Origin: Brucepastera parasyntrophica
GTDB taxonomy: Bacteria; Spirochaetota; Spirochaetia; Treponematales; Treponemataceae
Reading direction: 5' to 3'
Length of the DNA stretch: 64,000 nucleotides
NCBI RefSeq assembly: GCF_022376835.1
Contig: NZ_CP084606.1
Span: 1,110,501-1,174,500, forward strand
Shown here: positions 34,953 through 43,442 of the stretch, in pieces
How positions within the stretch are numbered: position 1 is the stretch's first letter
Layout: the number at the start of each line of letters is the position of its first letter
Made by a program: the position numbers and the translations under genes
Notes under the pieces: model-generated
The model's database searches: none
Seen by the model: only the letters and a program-made list of their open reading frames with translations
Told to the model about the DNA's origin: nothing

Positions 34953-35057
34953 ATTGTACAGATGAAACAGGGAAACTTCAAGCGGAACAGCGCAGGATTT
35001 TTTACCGGCTTTACTGTTCGTGAAATCATTATACGGCAGGCGTGATACCGAAAACTG

Positions 35058-35070
35058 ACCGACGGTCGGT
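35058..35070. promoter_or_regulatory. TetR-type palindrome upstream of ilvE
   Basis: ACCGAC-G-GTCGGT is a perfect 6+1+6 palindrome, similar to operators of TetR-family regulators. No TetR gene is in the window, so the factor is unknown. Confidence 0.4.
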
Positions 35071-35094
35071 AAATAAAGATATTTCACCGGTCAA

Positions 35095-35134
35095 GGTTAA
35101 CGACTGTTCACCTGCATATGAACACTTGTTAACC
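35095..35134. promoter_or_regulatory. Nested inverted repeat upstream of ilvE
   Basis: GGTTAAC-gac-TGTTCA (35095-35110) and TGAACA-ctt-GTTAACC (35119-35134) are mirror arms, with 13 of 16 positions complementary, around an eight-base centre. It lies about 200 bases upstream of ilvE and could be an operator or a leader hairpin. Confidence 0.5.
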
Positions 35135-35332
35135 TGCGTTTGTATGGAAAAAGCGGGGACAGGAATGAGGGCAACATGTTTTCAGGAAAAATCCCGGAAT
35201 GAAAACTAAAACAGCCCTCTTTACTTAATCCCTCAGGCTGGTATATAGTAAATTGACTGTTTCCGTTTCCGGAATTTTTCCTGTTCGGAAAACGGCTTAT
35301 GTAAGAAAAACTATACACAGGAGGCAGATGGT

Positions 35333-36412
35333 ATGGCCTTTAGTCTTGCAATGTATCCTATATCCTATGTTGCCCGTTATAATTCAGCAACCGAGGAATG
35401 GGAAGAATCATGGGTCGAAGCGGACTCAATCCCCTTTGAAAAACTGGCCGGAATGAGTGAAGAAAAACGGCAGGAAGTTCTTTCCCGCCGGAACCTGTTC
35501 AATCTGCCTCTGGTAAATTATACGACCCAATACGGTCTCGGCTGTTTTGAAGGGATGAAAGCCTATCCCCGGAAAGACGGGACCCTTACCCTCTTCCGCC
35601 CGGACCGGAACGCAAAGCGTTTTTATGATTCGATGCGGGGACTGTACGCGCCGGGATTTCCGCAGGAAATGTTTGTCGCGGCTTCCATTGAATATCTGAA
35701 AAAAAACAGAAAGCTTGGATATATACCTTCATTCGATCCCGAATGGGAACAGGAAAACTTTTCTTCGGCAGGGGCTGTATATATGAGGCCTTTCATGTAC
35801 AGCGAAGGGGCTATAGGCATCGGTATTTCCAAGGAACCGAGGGTCATTATCTGCGCGACCACCGTTTCCTCATATTTCAAGGAATCAAACAATAAAGCCA
35901 TTGTGACAAACCGGATCAGGGCGACCCCGAACGGAACAGGATGGATAAAGTGCGCATCGAATTATGTTATTTCCGCCCTCGCAAAAAAAGAAGCCGAGGA
36001 AGAAGGGTTTATGGAAGTTATTTTCCTCGATGCGGTAAACCGGAAATATGTTGAAGAAGGTTCATCAAGCAACATCTTTTTCAGAATGAAAAACGGGGAA
36101 CTGGTAACGCCTTCGCTCGGAGACACGATTCTTCCGGGTATTACACGCGAATCGATTATTGAACTTGCCCGCGAAGAAGGAGTGACTGTTTCCGAGCGGA
36201 AAATATCAATACAGGAAGTCGCAAAGAAATGCGTTGAATGTTTTGTCACCGGGACCGCGGCGGGTATCACTCCCATTGAAAGCATTACGGTAGACGAAAA
36301 GGAAATACAGTTTACCGGCGGCGGGGAACTGGGAAAAAAGCTGCAGTCAAGGCTGAAGGGAATTCAGTACGGTATTGAAAAAGATACCAGGGGCTGGAAC
36401 ATTACCGTATAG
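35333..36412 (+). CDS. ilvE: Branched-chain amino acid aminotransferase
   Basis: This 359-residue fold-type IV aminotransferase exchanges amino groups between Glu and the branched-chain 2-oxo acids. Family features are QYGLGCFEGMKAY, FRPDRNAKRFYDSMRG, VYMRPFMYSEGAIGI, the Schiff-base Lys in GWIKCASNYV, VEEGSSSNIFF and FVTGTAAGITPI. AGGAGG lies eight bases before the ATG. The acylphosphatase gene begins two bases after the stop, so they share a transcript that ends at the hairpin at 36741. Upstream palindromes may control it. Confidence 0.94.
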   Translation: MAFSLAMYPISYVARYNSATEEWEESWVEADSIPFEKLAGMSEEKRQEVLSRRNLFNLPLVNYTTQYGLGCFEGMKAYPRKDGTLTLFRPDRNAKRFYDSMRGLYAPGFPQEMFVAASIEYLKKNRKLGYIPSFDPEWEQENFSSAGAVYMRPFMYSEGAIGIGISKEPRVIICATTVSSYFKESNNKAIVTNRIRATPNGTGWIKCASNYVISALAKKEAEEEGFMEVIFLDAVNRKYVEEGSSSNIFFRMKNGELVTPSLGDTILPGITRESIIELAREEGVTVSERKISIQEVAKKCVECFVTGTAAGITPIESITVDEKEIQFTGGGELGKKLQSRLKGIQYGIEKDTRGWNITV

Positions 36413-36413
36413 G

Positions 36414-36718
36414 ATGGCCTGGGCTGATGACACGGCGGACGGCGGAAAAACAGCCGCCCGCCATATTTTTGTATATGGCAGAGTGCAGGGCGTCGGATTC
36501 AGGGCGAGGACAGTTTCCCTTGCCCGCAGCCTCGGTGTCTGCGGCTGGGTGCGGAACCGCTCCGACGGCTCGGTTGAAATTGCGGCGGAAGCCGCGCCGC
36601 AGATCATTGAACAGTTTCTTGAAAAGCTGAAAAAATTAATTCCTTTGCCCGGGTAGACAGAATTTCAATTACCGAAATTCCCGGTCAGCATTTCCGCGGA
36701 TTTGAAATAGATTACTGA
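36414..36718 (+). CDS. acyP: Acylphosphatase, frameshifted near the C-terminus
   Basis: The N-terminal 80 residues carry the acylphosphatase signature IFVYGRVQGVGFRA (catalytic Arg) and GVCGWVRNRSDGSVEIAAEA (catalytic Asn). A stop then appears after LIPLPG, but the remaining family sequence (VDRISITEIPGQHFRGFEID) is present in the next frame and ends at 36718. One extra base in the CCCGGG run at 36648-36653 restores LIPLPRVDRISITEI and a 101-residue protein of normal length. It hydrolyses acyl phosphates in the cytosol. It starts two bases after ilvE. Confidence 0.82.
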
Positions 36719-36740
36719 TTCAGCGCTATTCGGCCGGATG

Positions 36741-36775
36741 CTGCCCGGAAAGCCGCAGTATTTCCGGGCAGTTTT
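36741..36775 (+). terminator. Intrinsic terminator of the ilvE-acyP transcript
   Basis: CTGCCCGGAAA, a nine-base loop and TTTCCGGGCAG form a perfect 11-bp stem followed by TTTT. It lies between the convergent acyP and hcp stop codons. Confidence 0.82.
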
Positions 36776-36778
36776 GCA

Positions 36779-38325
36779 TCAGGCAAGAATTTTTTTCAGG
36801 TCATTTTCCGGAGTACTGACAGGCGTTATATTATATTGCTTTACCAGATAATCAAGTACAGCTGGGGATACAAAAGCAGGAAGACTCGGGCCAAGATACA
36901 TATTTTTTATACCGAGCGCCAGCAGAGTCAGCAGAATGCAGACTGCTTTTTGTTCATACCAGGAAAGCACAAGTGTAAGCGGGAGCCCATTCACGTCAGT
37001 TCCGAAGGCTTCCGCCAATGCGGAAACAACCTTAATCGCGCTGTAGGCGTCATTGCACTGCCCCATATCCATAATTCTGGGCAGTCCTCCGATTTCACCG
37101 ATGCTGAGATCGTTAAACCGGTATTTTCCGCAGGCCAGAGTAAGGACAATAGTATCATCTGGCGTCTGTTTAACAAAATCAGTATAGTAATTCCGGCCTG
37201 CCTTTGCGCCGTCGCAGCCGCCTACCAGAAAAAAATGTTTTATTGATCTGCCTTTAACGGCATTGATGACAGTGTCCGCGGCCGCCAGAACAGTTCCATG
37301 AGCAAAACCTGTTGTAACAGTTTTCCCTCCGTTAATACCGGTCATGGGACGGTCCTCAGTATACCCCCGAGTTCGAGGGCCCTGTTTATCACCGGAGAAA
37401 AATTTTTGTCTTCGCCGATATGTGCCAGTCCGGGAAAAGCAACCAGTGCGGTAGTAAAAACCCGGTCGGCATAGCTGTCCTTCACAGGCATGAGGCAGTT
37501 GGTGGTAAAGAGAACAGGGGCTGGAATATTGTCAAATTCCTTTTGCTGGCTTTGCCAGGCTGTTCCGAAGTTGCCCTTCAGATGGGTATATTTTTTCAGT
37601 TCGGGATAACCGTGGGCGGGAAGCATTTCTCCATGGGTATAAATGTTCACGCCCTTACCCTCAGTCTGATCGAGAAGCTGTTTCAGGTCATGAAGATCAT
37701 GTCCGCTGACAACGATAAACGGGCCCTTTTCGATCGCGAGCGGGACCGTGACAGGTTTTGGCGTTCCATAGGTTTCAGTATTCGTCCTGTCGAGAAGTTC
37801 CATGCATTTCAGGTTCACCCGACCCGTTTCGGTTACGAGCGGGAGAAGTTCCTCCATTTTCAGGTTTTCGCCGATGGCATTCAGGGCCTTGATAAAAAAA
37901 GCGTTGACTTCATTATCGGTAAACCCGAGTATAAGCGCGTGGTACGCATAGGCGGCCATTCCCCTGATCCCGAAGAGAATCAGGGATTTAAGCGAACGGA
38001 TGTCTTCATTGTCGTTCCACAGCGACGGCATCGGATATTCCGCTCCGCCCCCGAGCGCGTTAATTTCTTTTCGTACCCGGGAAACCTGCTGCCTGATTGC
38101 TTCATCAGAAAAATTCACATTCGTGACTGTAGTGAATAATCCTTCGATTATTGCCCGGCTTACAGTTGGCCCGGTATTCTTTCCGTATGCCGCCCGGGCA
38201 AGTCCGATAAGGGCACCGGTCAGTTCATCCTGCAAAAGCGCGGTATGATCCTGTTTACCGCAGACCCCGGCCTTTCCGGCGCAGCCTTTCCCGCCGGCGG
38301 TTTGTTCACACTGAAAACAAAACAT
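36779..38325 (-). CDS. hcp: Hybrid-cluster protein (hydroxylamine reductase), frameshifted
   Basis: The protein carries a Fe-S cluster and a hybrid Fe-S-O cluster and acts on hydroxylamine or nitric oxide in anaerobes. The first frame (37342-38325) has the N-terminal cluster Cys set C3, C6, C15 and C22, plus SGHDLHDL, YTHGEMLPAHGYPELKKYTH and TTNCLMP. The second frame (36779-37345) has FFLVGGCDGAK, TLACGKYRFN and DMGQCNDAYSA, supplying the rest of the hybrid cluster. One extra base in the CCCCC run at 37364-37368 joins them as ELGGYTEDRPMTGINGG, giving 515 residues. AAGGAG precedes the start. Confidence 0.86.
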
Positions 38326-38443
38326 TACAAAACTCCTTCATTTATTACTGCCGTATTATTCAGCATACTGCGATGCAGTTCTTCAGAGAAAAAGGTTGTT
38401 TGCAACTTTTGGATTTCGCGGCGCGGACCGCACATGCGGACTT

Positions 38444-39178
38444 TTATTCCTCAAGAATATCGCCGTTAACGGAAAGTGTTATTATGCGCCAGGGAATTAT
38501 TTTTCCGCTTTTTTGCAGAGCTTTTTTAACGGCTTCAACAATTCCCCCGCAGCAGGGAACTTCCATCCTCACAACGGTTATGCTTTTAATTTCATTATTT
38601 TTCAGGATTTCGGCAAGTTTTTCCGAATAGTCAACAGGATCGAGTTTCGGGCATCCGATAAGGGTAATCCTGTTTTTCATAAATCTGTCATGGAAATCAC
38701 GGCGGGCAAAGGCGCTGCAGTCCGCGGCAATAAGCAGATCGGCATTGGCAAAATAAGGGGCGTGTACCGGCACCAGCCGCAGCTGGACCGGCCATTGGCC
38801 AAGCCTGCTTTGAGTTTCAGAATCATTTGTTTCCGGGAGACCGGATTTTATGCCGCGCTTTCCGGGCGAGTTGTTATGAGAAAGAAGACCAGCCCGGCTC
38901 CCGGGGCAACCCGGAGGAACGGAAGCCCGCGGAGCTTTTTTTGCTTTAAGGCGCGCATGAACAGCCTGTTCATCATAACGCGCGGCCTCGCGTTCCTCAA
39001 AACTGATAGCGCCGGCAGGACAGGCGGGAAGGCAGTCGCCGAGTCCGTCGCAGTAATCGTCTTTAATAAGCCTCGCCTTACCGCCAACGATTTCAATGGC
39101 GCCTTCGTGGCAGGCGTCTGCGCACAGACCGCAGCCGTCGCATTTTTCTTCATCTATTTTGACTATTTTCCGTACCAT
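38444..39178 (-). CDS. 4Fe-4S ferredoxin-type protein, Hcp partner
   Basis: The 244-residue protein has two N-terminal cluster motifs (CDGCGLCADACHEGA and the variant CDGLGDCLPACPAGA). A Lys/Arg/Pro-rich linker follows, then a C-terminal domain with ADCSAFARRDFHDRF, ITLIGCPKLD and VRMEVPCCGG. The family commonly neighbours hcp and probably passes electrons to it or senses redox state. It precedes hcp on the same strand by 118 bases, and that spacer holds the hcp ribosome site and a short palindrome. Confidence 0.82.
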   Translation of the reverse strand: MVRKIVKIDEEKCDGCGLCADACHEGAIEIVGGKARLIKDDYCDGLGDCLPACPAGAISFEEREAARYDEQAVHARLKAKKAPRASVPPGCPGSRAGLLSHNNSPGKRGIKSGLPETNDSETQSRLGQWPVQLRLVPVHAPYFANADLLIAADCSAFARRDFHDRFMKNRITLIGCPKLDPVDYSEKLAEILKNNEIKSITVVRMEVPCCGGIVEAVKKALQKSGKIIPWRIITLSVNGDILEE

Positions 39179-39415
39179 AACCGCGTTTCCTTTCCCCGGA
39201 GACCGGGAGCGCTGCCGCCTATATTTTTTTCTGCCTCAGGTTTAAATATACTATTATTTTGGCATCTTTTGCAGGAAATATATTTCACCGGGCTTTATCC
39301 GGTTTAAACAAACCCAATAAGAGACTGAATTGTATCTGTTTTCTTTCAATACAATAAGATTCTGCGGAAATGCGGCAAAAAAGTCAGGAAGCGGAAAAAA
39401 CTTTTCCGGAGAGAA

Positions 39416-39459
39416 TCAAACCGGCGATATTCAAATCCGTGGTTATATCGCCGGTTTGA
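39416..39459. repeat. Perfect 15-bp inverted repeat
   Basis: TCAAACCGGCGATAT (39416-39430) and ATATCGCCGGTTTGA (39445-39459) pair perfectly across a 14-base loop, 31 bases beyond the stop of the leftward hypothetical gene. No U-tract follows on the minus strand. It could be a rho-dependent 3' end or an RNA-stability hairpin. Confidence 0.6.
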
Positions 39460-39490
39460 AGTTCTGCATGATCAGGCACAAGTTCCCTGA

Positions 39491-39994
39491 CTATGCTCCG
39501 CGGACAATAGTCCGTTCGGTCCCCATTGATCTGCATATATCAAATGTTCTGATATACAATGATTTCAGAACAACGATGTAATGCTCGATTTTTTTTACCA
39601 CAAAGGGTCCTGAATCATTTTTGATTTTAATTTCAAGCATTTTATAATCATACAGCAGACACCTGAGACGGAATTTTCTTTTGTATGAGCTTGGATTGTG
39701 GGTCAGATACCGCCTGATACGGAACTTCAAAACATGAATAATATACAGACATATATTTCGCAGTCCGCAGTACAGATGTTCATCAATTGAAGTGACATGA
39801 TAATAAACAGCAACGCTGTTTTTATCTTTTTTGTGTATCTCATAAAGCTGTGTATAATGCCATAAGGCATCCTTAAAATGATGCAAAGGAGAAACCGTCA
39901 TTCCCGCGTTTATTTCCTTCGCAACAATCTGCAAGGCTGCGACATAATCAACATATTTATCGATTTCCGCAGCAACATTGTCTATCGTATCCAT
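39491..39994 (-). CDS. Hypothetical protein, third gene of an unknown cassette
   Basis: The 167-residue protein is helical, basic and rich in Tyr, His and Arg (YCGLRNICLYIIHVLKFRIR), with no signal peptide and no recognised family. The start at 39994 (MDTIDN) has AGGACAGG just upstream. A TTG start at 40051 is possible. It lies about 80 bases after the second gene of the cassette and ends near a strong hairpin at 39416-39459. Its base composition is more AT-rich than flanking housekeeping genes, which fits an accessory origin. Confidence 0.5.
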   Translation of the reverse strand: MDTIDNVAAEIDKYVDYVAALQIVAKEINAGMTVSPLHHFKDALWHYTQLYEIHKKDKNSVAVYYHVTSIDEHLYCGLRNICLYIIHVLKFRIRRYLTHNPSSYKRKFRLRCLLYDYKMLEIKIKNDSGPFVVKKIEHYIVVLKSLYIRTFDICRSMGTERTIVRGA

Positions 39995-40072
39995 AAACCT
40001 GTCCTGGTTATTAATTTGAGTATTTCGTAATGTATGGAACTTTTCTAACAACAGGTATTTCGGAATGGCAAA

Positions 40073-40300
40073 CTAAGAGCTTATTAACAAACTTATTATA
40101 TCTTCAACGCTTCGTTCATGGTATTCATTTTCAAGAATATGTGACGGGACCGGTGTTTTCCCGTCAATCTGGTAACTGCCGACAAGGGGCTGGTCAATCT
40201 TTGTTTTGGCAAAACGGTTACGCGCGTCATCAAAGGTAGAATTGGGTGTTTTTACCAGTGACCGATACATATCCATTATTGCATTCTTTGCTGCATCCAT
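40073..40300 (-). CDS. Hypothetical small protein, second gene of an unknown cassette
   Basis: The 75-residue protein is soluble and mixed in charge, ending SVEDIISLLISS. No family is recognised. AGGAGG lies six bases before the ATG and sits inside the end of the upstream gene, whose stop codon is three bases away. Translation is therefore coupled. The small size and tight coupling resemble toxin-antitoxin or anti-defence pairs, but nothing in the sequence proves it. Confidence 0.6.
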   Translation of the reverse strand: MDAAKNAIMDMYRSLVKTPNSTFDDARNRFAKTKIDQPLVGSYQIDGKTPVPSHILENEYHERSVEDIISLLISS

Positions 40301-40303
40301 AGG

Positions 40304-40722
40304 TTATCCTCCTAAAAAGTCTTCTTCAATTTTTTTCATTTCCGTAAGAAACTTGAAATTAAAGCATTCGCCGTCCCGGCATAAATACAACCTCTTTTCA
40401 AATTTGATTTCATCAATGATGTTAAGGGGTTTCTGCTCTTTTATTTCTTCAAAAAAACTTCAGAAAGATAATCGTACAATTCCTCCATACGCATTTTTTT
40501 CAGACTTATGAGAATTTTTATACATTCATCATCCGTTAAATTCCTTTTAATTTTTTCTTCAAACTTTTTGAGTACATGGGACGTATTGATAAATTCCTGG
40601 AGATACCGGGCATACTTGACATCGAAATCCCTGTCAGCCCAGTTTTCAGCAATGTGAACTTCATTAATTAATTCAGTCAGATAGATTTTTGAATAATAGT
40701 AGATAAAATCCTTGAGTTTCAT
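40304..40722 (-). CDS. Hypothetical protein, first gene of an unknown cassette, frameshifted
   Basis: A frame from 40722 ends early at 40441. The sequence beyond keeps strong coding character in the next frame (EEIKEQKPLNIIDEIKFEKR, LYLCRDGECFNFKFLTEMKK) and ends at 40304, where the ribosome site of the next gene is embedded. One extra base in the A7 run at 40451-40457 joins them as LSEVFFEEIKEQ, giving a 139-residue helical, acidic/basic protein. No family is recognised. Two overlapping, mutually exclusive hairpins lie upstream (40784-40825). Confidence 0.55.
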
Positions 40723-40783
40723 TTCTATATATCCTTCTCTATTCTTCTTATCGACCTGAGGGGATAAAAACTGAAATTTAAGA

Positions 40784-40825
40784 AATTTTATTGAATTAAT
40801 AGTTCAATAAAATTAAACTATTAAT
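40784..40825. promoter_or_regulatory. Two mutually exclusive hairpins upstream of the unknown cassette
   Basis: AATTTTATTGAA (40784-40795) pairs with TTCAATAAAATT (40803-40814) over 12 bp. ATTAATAGTT (40795-40804) pairs with AACTATTAAT (40816-40825) over 10 bp. The arms overlap, so only one can form at a time, as in attenuators or bistable leaders. Alternatively they are overlapping operators in DNA. They lie 62 bases upstream of the cassette's first start. Confidence 0.5.
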
Positions 40826-40907
40826 ATACATTTCACTGACGCTATATTTTTAAGAGGACTTCCCGGGAAAAAAATAACAGATTTGAGGGTATTCCGGCGA
40901 AACCGTT

Positions 40908-41699
40908 TCAGTAAATCGAATGAAACGAATACGAAATTTTCTGGGGCGTCACGCTTACGCGGCAGTAGGTCCCCTTTGTCTTGAAATCCTGAAGCGTAAT
41001 ATACCTGACGCCTCCGGCTGTATTTTCCATTTGCTTATGTACATGGCCCATAAACAGTGCCCTGCACTTCCCGTCAAGTATTCCCATAATCCGGGCCCGT
41101 TCCCTGATGTCGGTAAGCTGCTGGATATTGACGATACTGTCAGTAAACAAATTGCAGTGCGTAAAAACAAAGGTGTTTTTTTTCGCTGTTTTAAGATTAC
41201 TTTCCAGCCATTCAAGCTGATTGCTGCCGAAAAAAGCGTTGGCGGAATCCAGAAACAGGAAGGTGGCCTGGGTCGAGTCGATCCGGTATACTGTTGAACC
41301 GATCAGGTCTTTCCAGTTTGACCAGTTTCCGGAGAAAATATCATGATTGCCTATCACCGGATAACAGGGGACCCCGAAAGTTTCCGCGATTTTAATGAAT
41401 TTCCGTATTTCTGCGCTCTTTCCTCCGTCCGTGATGTCGCCCGTTATCACGACAAAAGAATCCCCTCCGCCGGCAATTTCCTGCGCGATTTTTTCAAGGC
41501 CCCGGCTGTCGTCATCGGTTAGATGCGCATCAGTCAGGACCAGAAAAGAATACGATTCATTCAGGGCTATGGTCCGGTCTGTTACATAAACAAAGGTATC
41601 CCTTGCCGCCCATCTGTGCCGGAAGTCGCCAGAAGCGATGGCTCCGGACACATTCCATGAACAGGAAACAGCTGTGATAATCAGAACAAGCGCGGTCAT
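40908..41699 (-). CDS. Calcineurin-like metallophosphoesterase lipoprotein
   Basis: The protein has a lipoprotein signal (lipobox TAVSC) and the metallophosphoesterase metal ligands: DAH in LVLTDAHLTDD, GDITDGG, GNHD, FTHCN and GHVHK. It would hydrolyse phosphomono- or diesters at the cell surface. The indicated ATG at 41699 has no ribosome site. The frame stays open upstream and includes extra basic residues (NKTER) that improve the signal peptide, with GGGAGG near 41740 just ahead of an ATT codon. The true start may therefore be a rare codon inside the previous gene's end. Confidence 0.8.
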   Translation of the reverse strand: MTALVLIITAVSCSWNVSGAIASGDFRHRWAARDTFVYVTDRTIALNESYSFLVLTDAHLTDDDSRGLEKIAQEIAGGGDSFVVITGDITDGGKSAEIRKFIKIAETFGVPCYPVIGNHDIFSGNWSNWKDLIGSTVYRIDSTQATFLFLDSANAFFGSNQLEWLESNLKTAKKNTFVFTHCNLFTDSIVNIQQLTDIRERARIMGILDGKCRALFMGHVHKQMENTAGGVRYITLQDFKTKGTYCRVSVTPQKISYSFHSIY

Positions 41700-41725
41700 C
41701 AGGAGGAGAAGTCTTTCAGTCTTAT

Positions 41726-42418
41726 TTAAAAATGAAATATCACACCTCCCTTAAAAGCGGTCCCGTAGAAATTTGAAGCCAGCCCGAAACTTCCGGTCTG
41801 GAAAACTTCCGCCTGTCCGATTATTGAAAGCAGAGGGGAAACCCGGGCAGTACATATCAGACCAAGGGTATAGGAACCTATATTTCCGGATAAAAAGTCA
41901 TTAAAGTTTGCAATAGACAGAATCAGTTTTATTGAATCGGAGGGATAGAAAAAACCATAAATCCCGTACAGGAGTATTGATTCCGTCTGTAAAAGTTCTT
42001 TTTCATAGAGGACTTTACGGGTATTAAAACCCAGGACACCCCCAATCCATTTTCCCTGGATCAAAAAAAACGGCAAAAAGGAGTGAATTGATGTTTTATA
42101 ATCGGGCCAGGTATTATACATATACAGAAAGTGAGCCGAAAGGGCTATTTTAAGGGGAAAATGAACCCCCGTGTGCAGGAATGTATTGGCGTTAAAAACA
42201 TCGGACTGTCCAAGGGAAACCCCTCCCCGGAGCAAAACGGTATCATTTATAGTAAGTCTTCCATACGTTTGCAGGTCCCAGCAAAACTGAAAAGAACGGT
42301 TATATTCCGGCCGGAAGCTGACGCCAGCTTCGGCAGAGGTAATACGGACCCTGTCCTGACCGTACAAACCCTGAAAACTTATTACTATTGAAACACAGAA
42401 AATGAAAACTTTCTTCAT
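41726..42418 (-). CDS. Putative outer-membrane beta-barrel protein
   Basis: The 230-residue protein has a cleavable signal peptide (cleavage near LYGQ-D) and then alternating amphipathic strands with many aromatic residues, ending in Phe (GGVIFHF), the usual C-terminal signature of outer-membrane barrels. No specific family is recognised. Its size fits an eight- to ten-strand barrel. It is directly upstream of the metallophosphoesterase lipoprotein gene, whose probable ribosome site lies inside its last codons, so the two are expressed together. Confidence 0.6.
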   Translation of the reverse strand: MKKVFIFCVSIVISFQGLYGQDRVRITSAEAGVSFRPEYNRSFQFCWDLQTYGRLTINDTVLLRGGVSLGQSDVFNANTFLHTGVHFPLKIALSAHFLYMYNTWPDYKTSIHSFLPFFLIQGKWIGGVLGFNTRKVLYEKELLQTESILLYGIYGFFYPSDSIKLILSIANFNDFLSGNIGSYTLGLICTARVSPLLSIIGQAEVFQTGSFGLASNFYGTAFKGGVIFHF

Positions 42419-42476
42419 GTCTTATAAATACAGTATAACAGCAAAATGGAAAAAACGGAAACTCTGCCGGCTTTTT

Positions 42477-43442
42477 TTACACAAAAGGCAGATAGGCTCC
42501 ATAACCTTCTTCTTCCATTTTCTCCTCCGGGATAAAACGGAGCGAAGCGCTGTTAATGCAGTAACGGAGCCCGCCTCGGTCACGGGGACCGTCATCAAAA
42601 ACATGTCCCAAATGAATATTTCCGGAACGGCTGCGTACTTCAGTGCGGTCCATTCCATGAGACGCATCTTCTTTTTCCACAGTGACTGCGGGATCAACCG
42701 GCTTTGAAAAACTGGGCCAGCCGCAGCCCGAGTCAAACTTGTCGCGGGATGAAAACAGGGGTTCCCCGGTTGTGATATCGACATATATACCTTTCCGGTG
42801 TTCGTCCCAGTATTCGTTTCCGAACGGCCGTTCGGTTCCGTTTTCAAGCGCGACCTGATACTGGACAGGCGATAGGACGTCTTTCAGGACAGAATCAGGA
42901 GGACGTTCGTAGTCCGCGGGGTCGATATTTCCTCTTTTTGCGGCCTCGAACTGCTCTTTTCCGATATGGCAGTAGCCGGAGGGATTCTTATCAAGATATT
43001 TCTGATGGTATTCCTCTGCCGGAATAAAATTTTTCAGGGGTTTTATTTCCACTGCCAGCGGGGAAGCATATTTTTTCCGGACTTCTTCAGTTACCCGGCG
43101 GATCGCTTCCGCATCTTCTTCACTGGTATAATAAATCCCGGTCCGGTACTGTATTCCGCGGTCATTCCCCTGCCGGTTCACGGTAGTCGGATCAACAGCC
43201 TTATAAAACAGAAAAACAAGATTTTCCAGTCCGGTTATAAAAGAATCATATGTTACCTGCACGGTTTCCGCAAAAGCGGCGTCTCCCCGGCAGACTTCCT
43301 CATATGTTGTCTGTTCCGTATTCCCATTGGCATATCCGGCGGCGGTGTTAATTACACCGGGAACAAGTGAAAAGTATTTTTCAAGTCCCCAAAAACAGCC
43401 GCCGGCAAACCATATATCCTTTAATTTCTGTTCCGAGTTCAT
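42477..43442 (-). CDS. msrAB: Bifunctional peptide methionine sulfoxide reductase MsrA/MsrB
   Basis: The 321-residue fusion repairs both S and R epimers of methionine sulfoxide. The MsrA half (1-160) has the catalytic Cys in [11 protein letters not shown] and the NPSGYCHI region. The MsrB half (about 180-321) has [27 protein letters not shown] and the catalytic Cys in [11 protein letters not shown]. The zinc CxxC pairs of many MsrB proteins are absent (LFSS where CxxC would be), so this is the zinc-free type. No signal peptide is seen, so it acts in the cytosol. It starts three bases before the end of the upstream secreted-protein gene. Confidence 0.93.
   Translation of the reverse strand: MNSEQKLKDIWFAGGCFWGLEKYFSLVPGVINTAAGYANGNTEQTTYEEVCRGDAAFAETVQVTYDSFITGLENLVFLFYKAVDPTTVNRQGNDRGIQYRTGIYYTSEEDAEAIRRVTEEVRKKYASPLAVEIKPLKNFIPAEEYHQKYLDKNPSGYCHIGKEQFEAAKRGNIDPADYERPPDSVLKDVLSPVQYQVALENGTERPFGNEYWDEHRKGIYVDITTGEPLFSSRDKFDSGCGWPSFSKPVDPAVTVEKEDASHGMDRTEVRSRSGNIHLGHVFDDGPRDRGGLRYCINSASLRFIPEEKMEEEGYGAYLPFV

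Noticed and set aside
40073..40722. Calling the unknown cassette a toxin-antitoxin or phage-defence system
   Set aside because: No toxin, antitoxin or defence motif can be pointed to. Size and coupling alone are not enough for a functional call.
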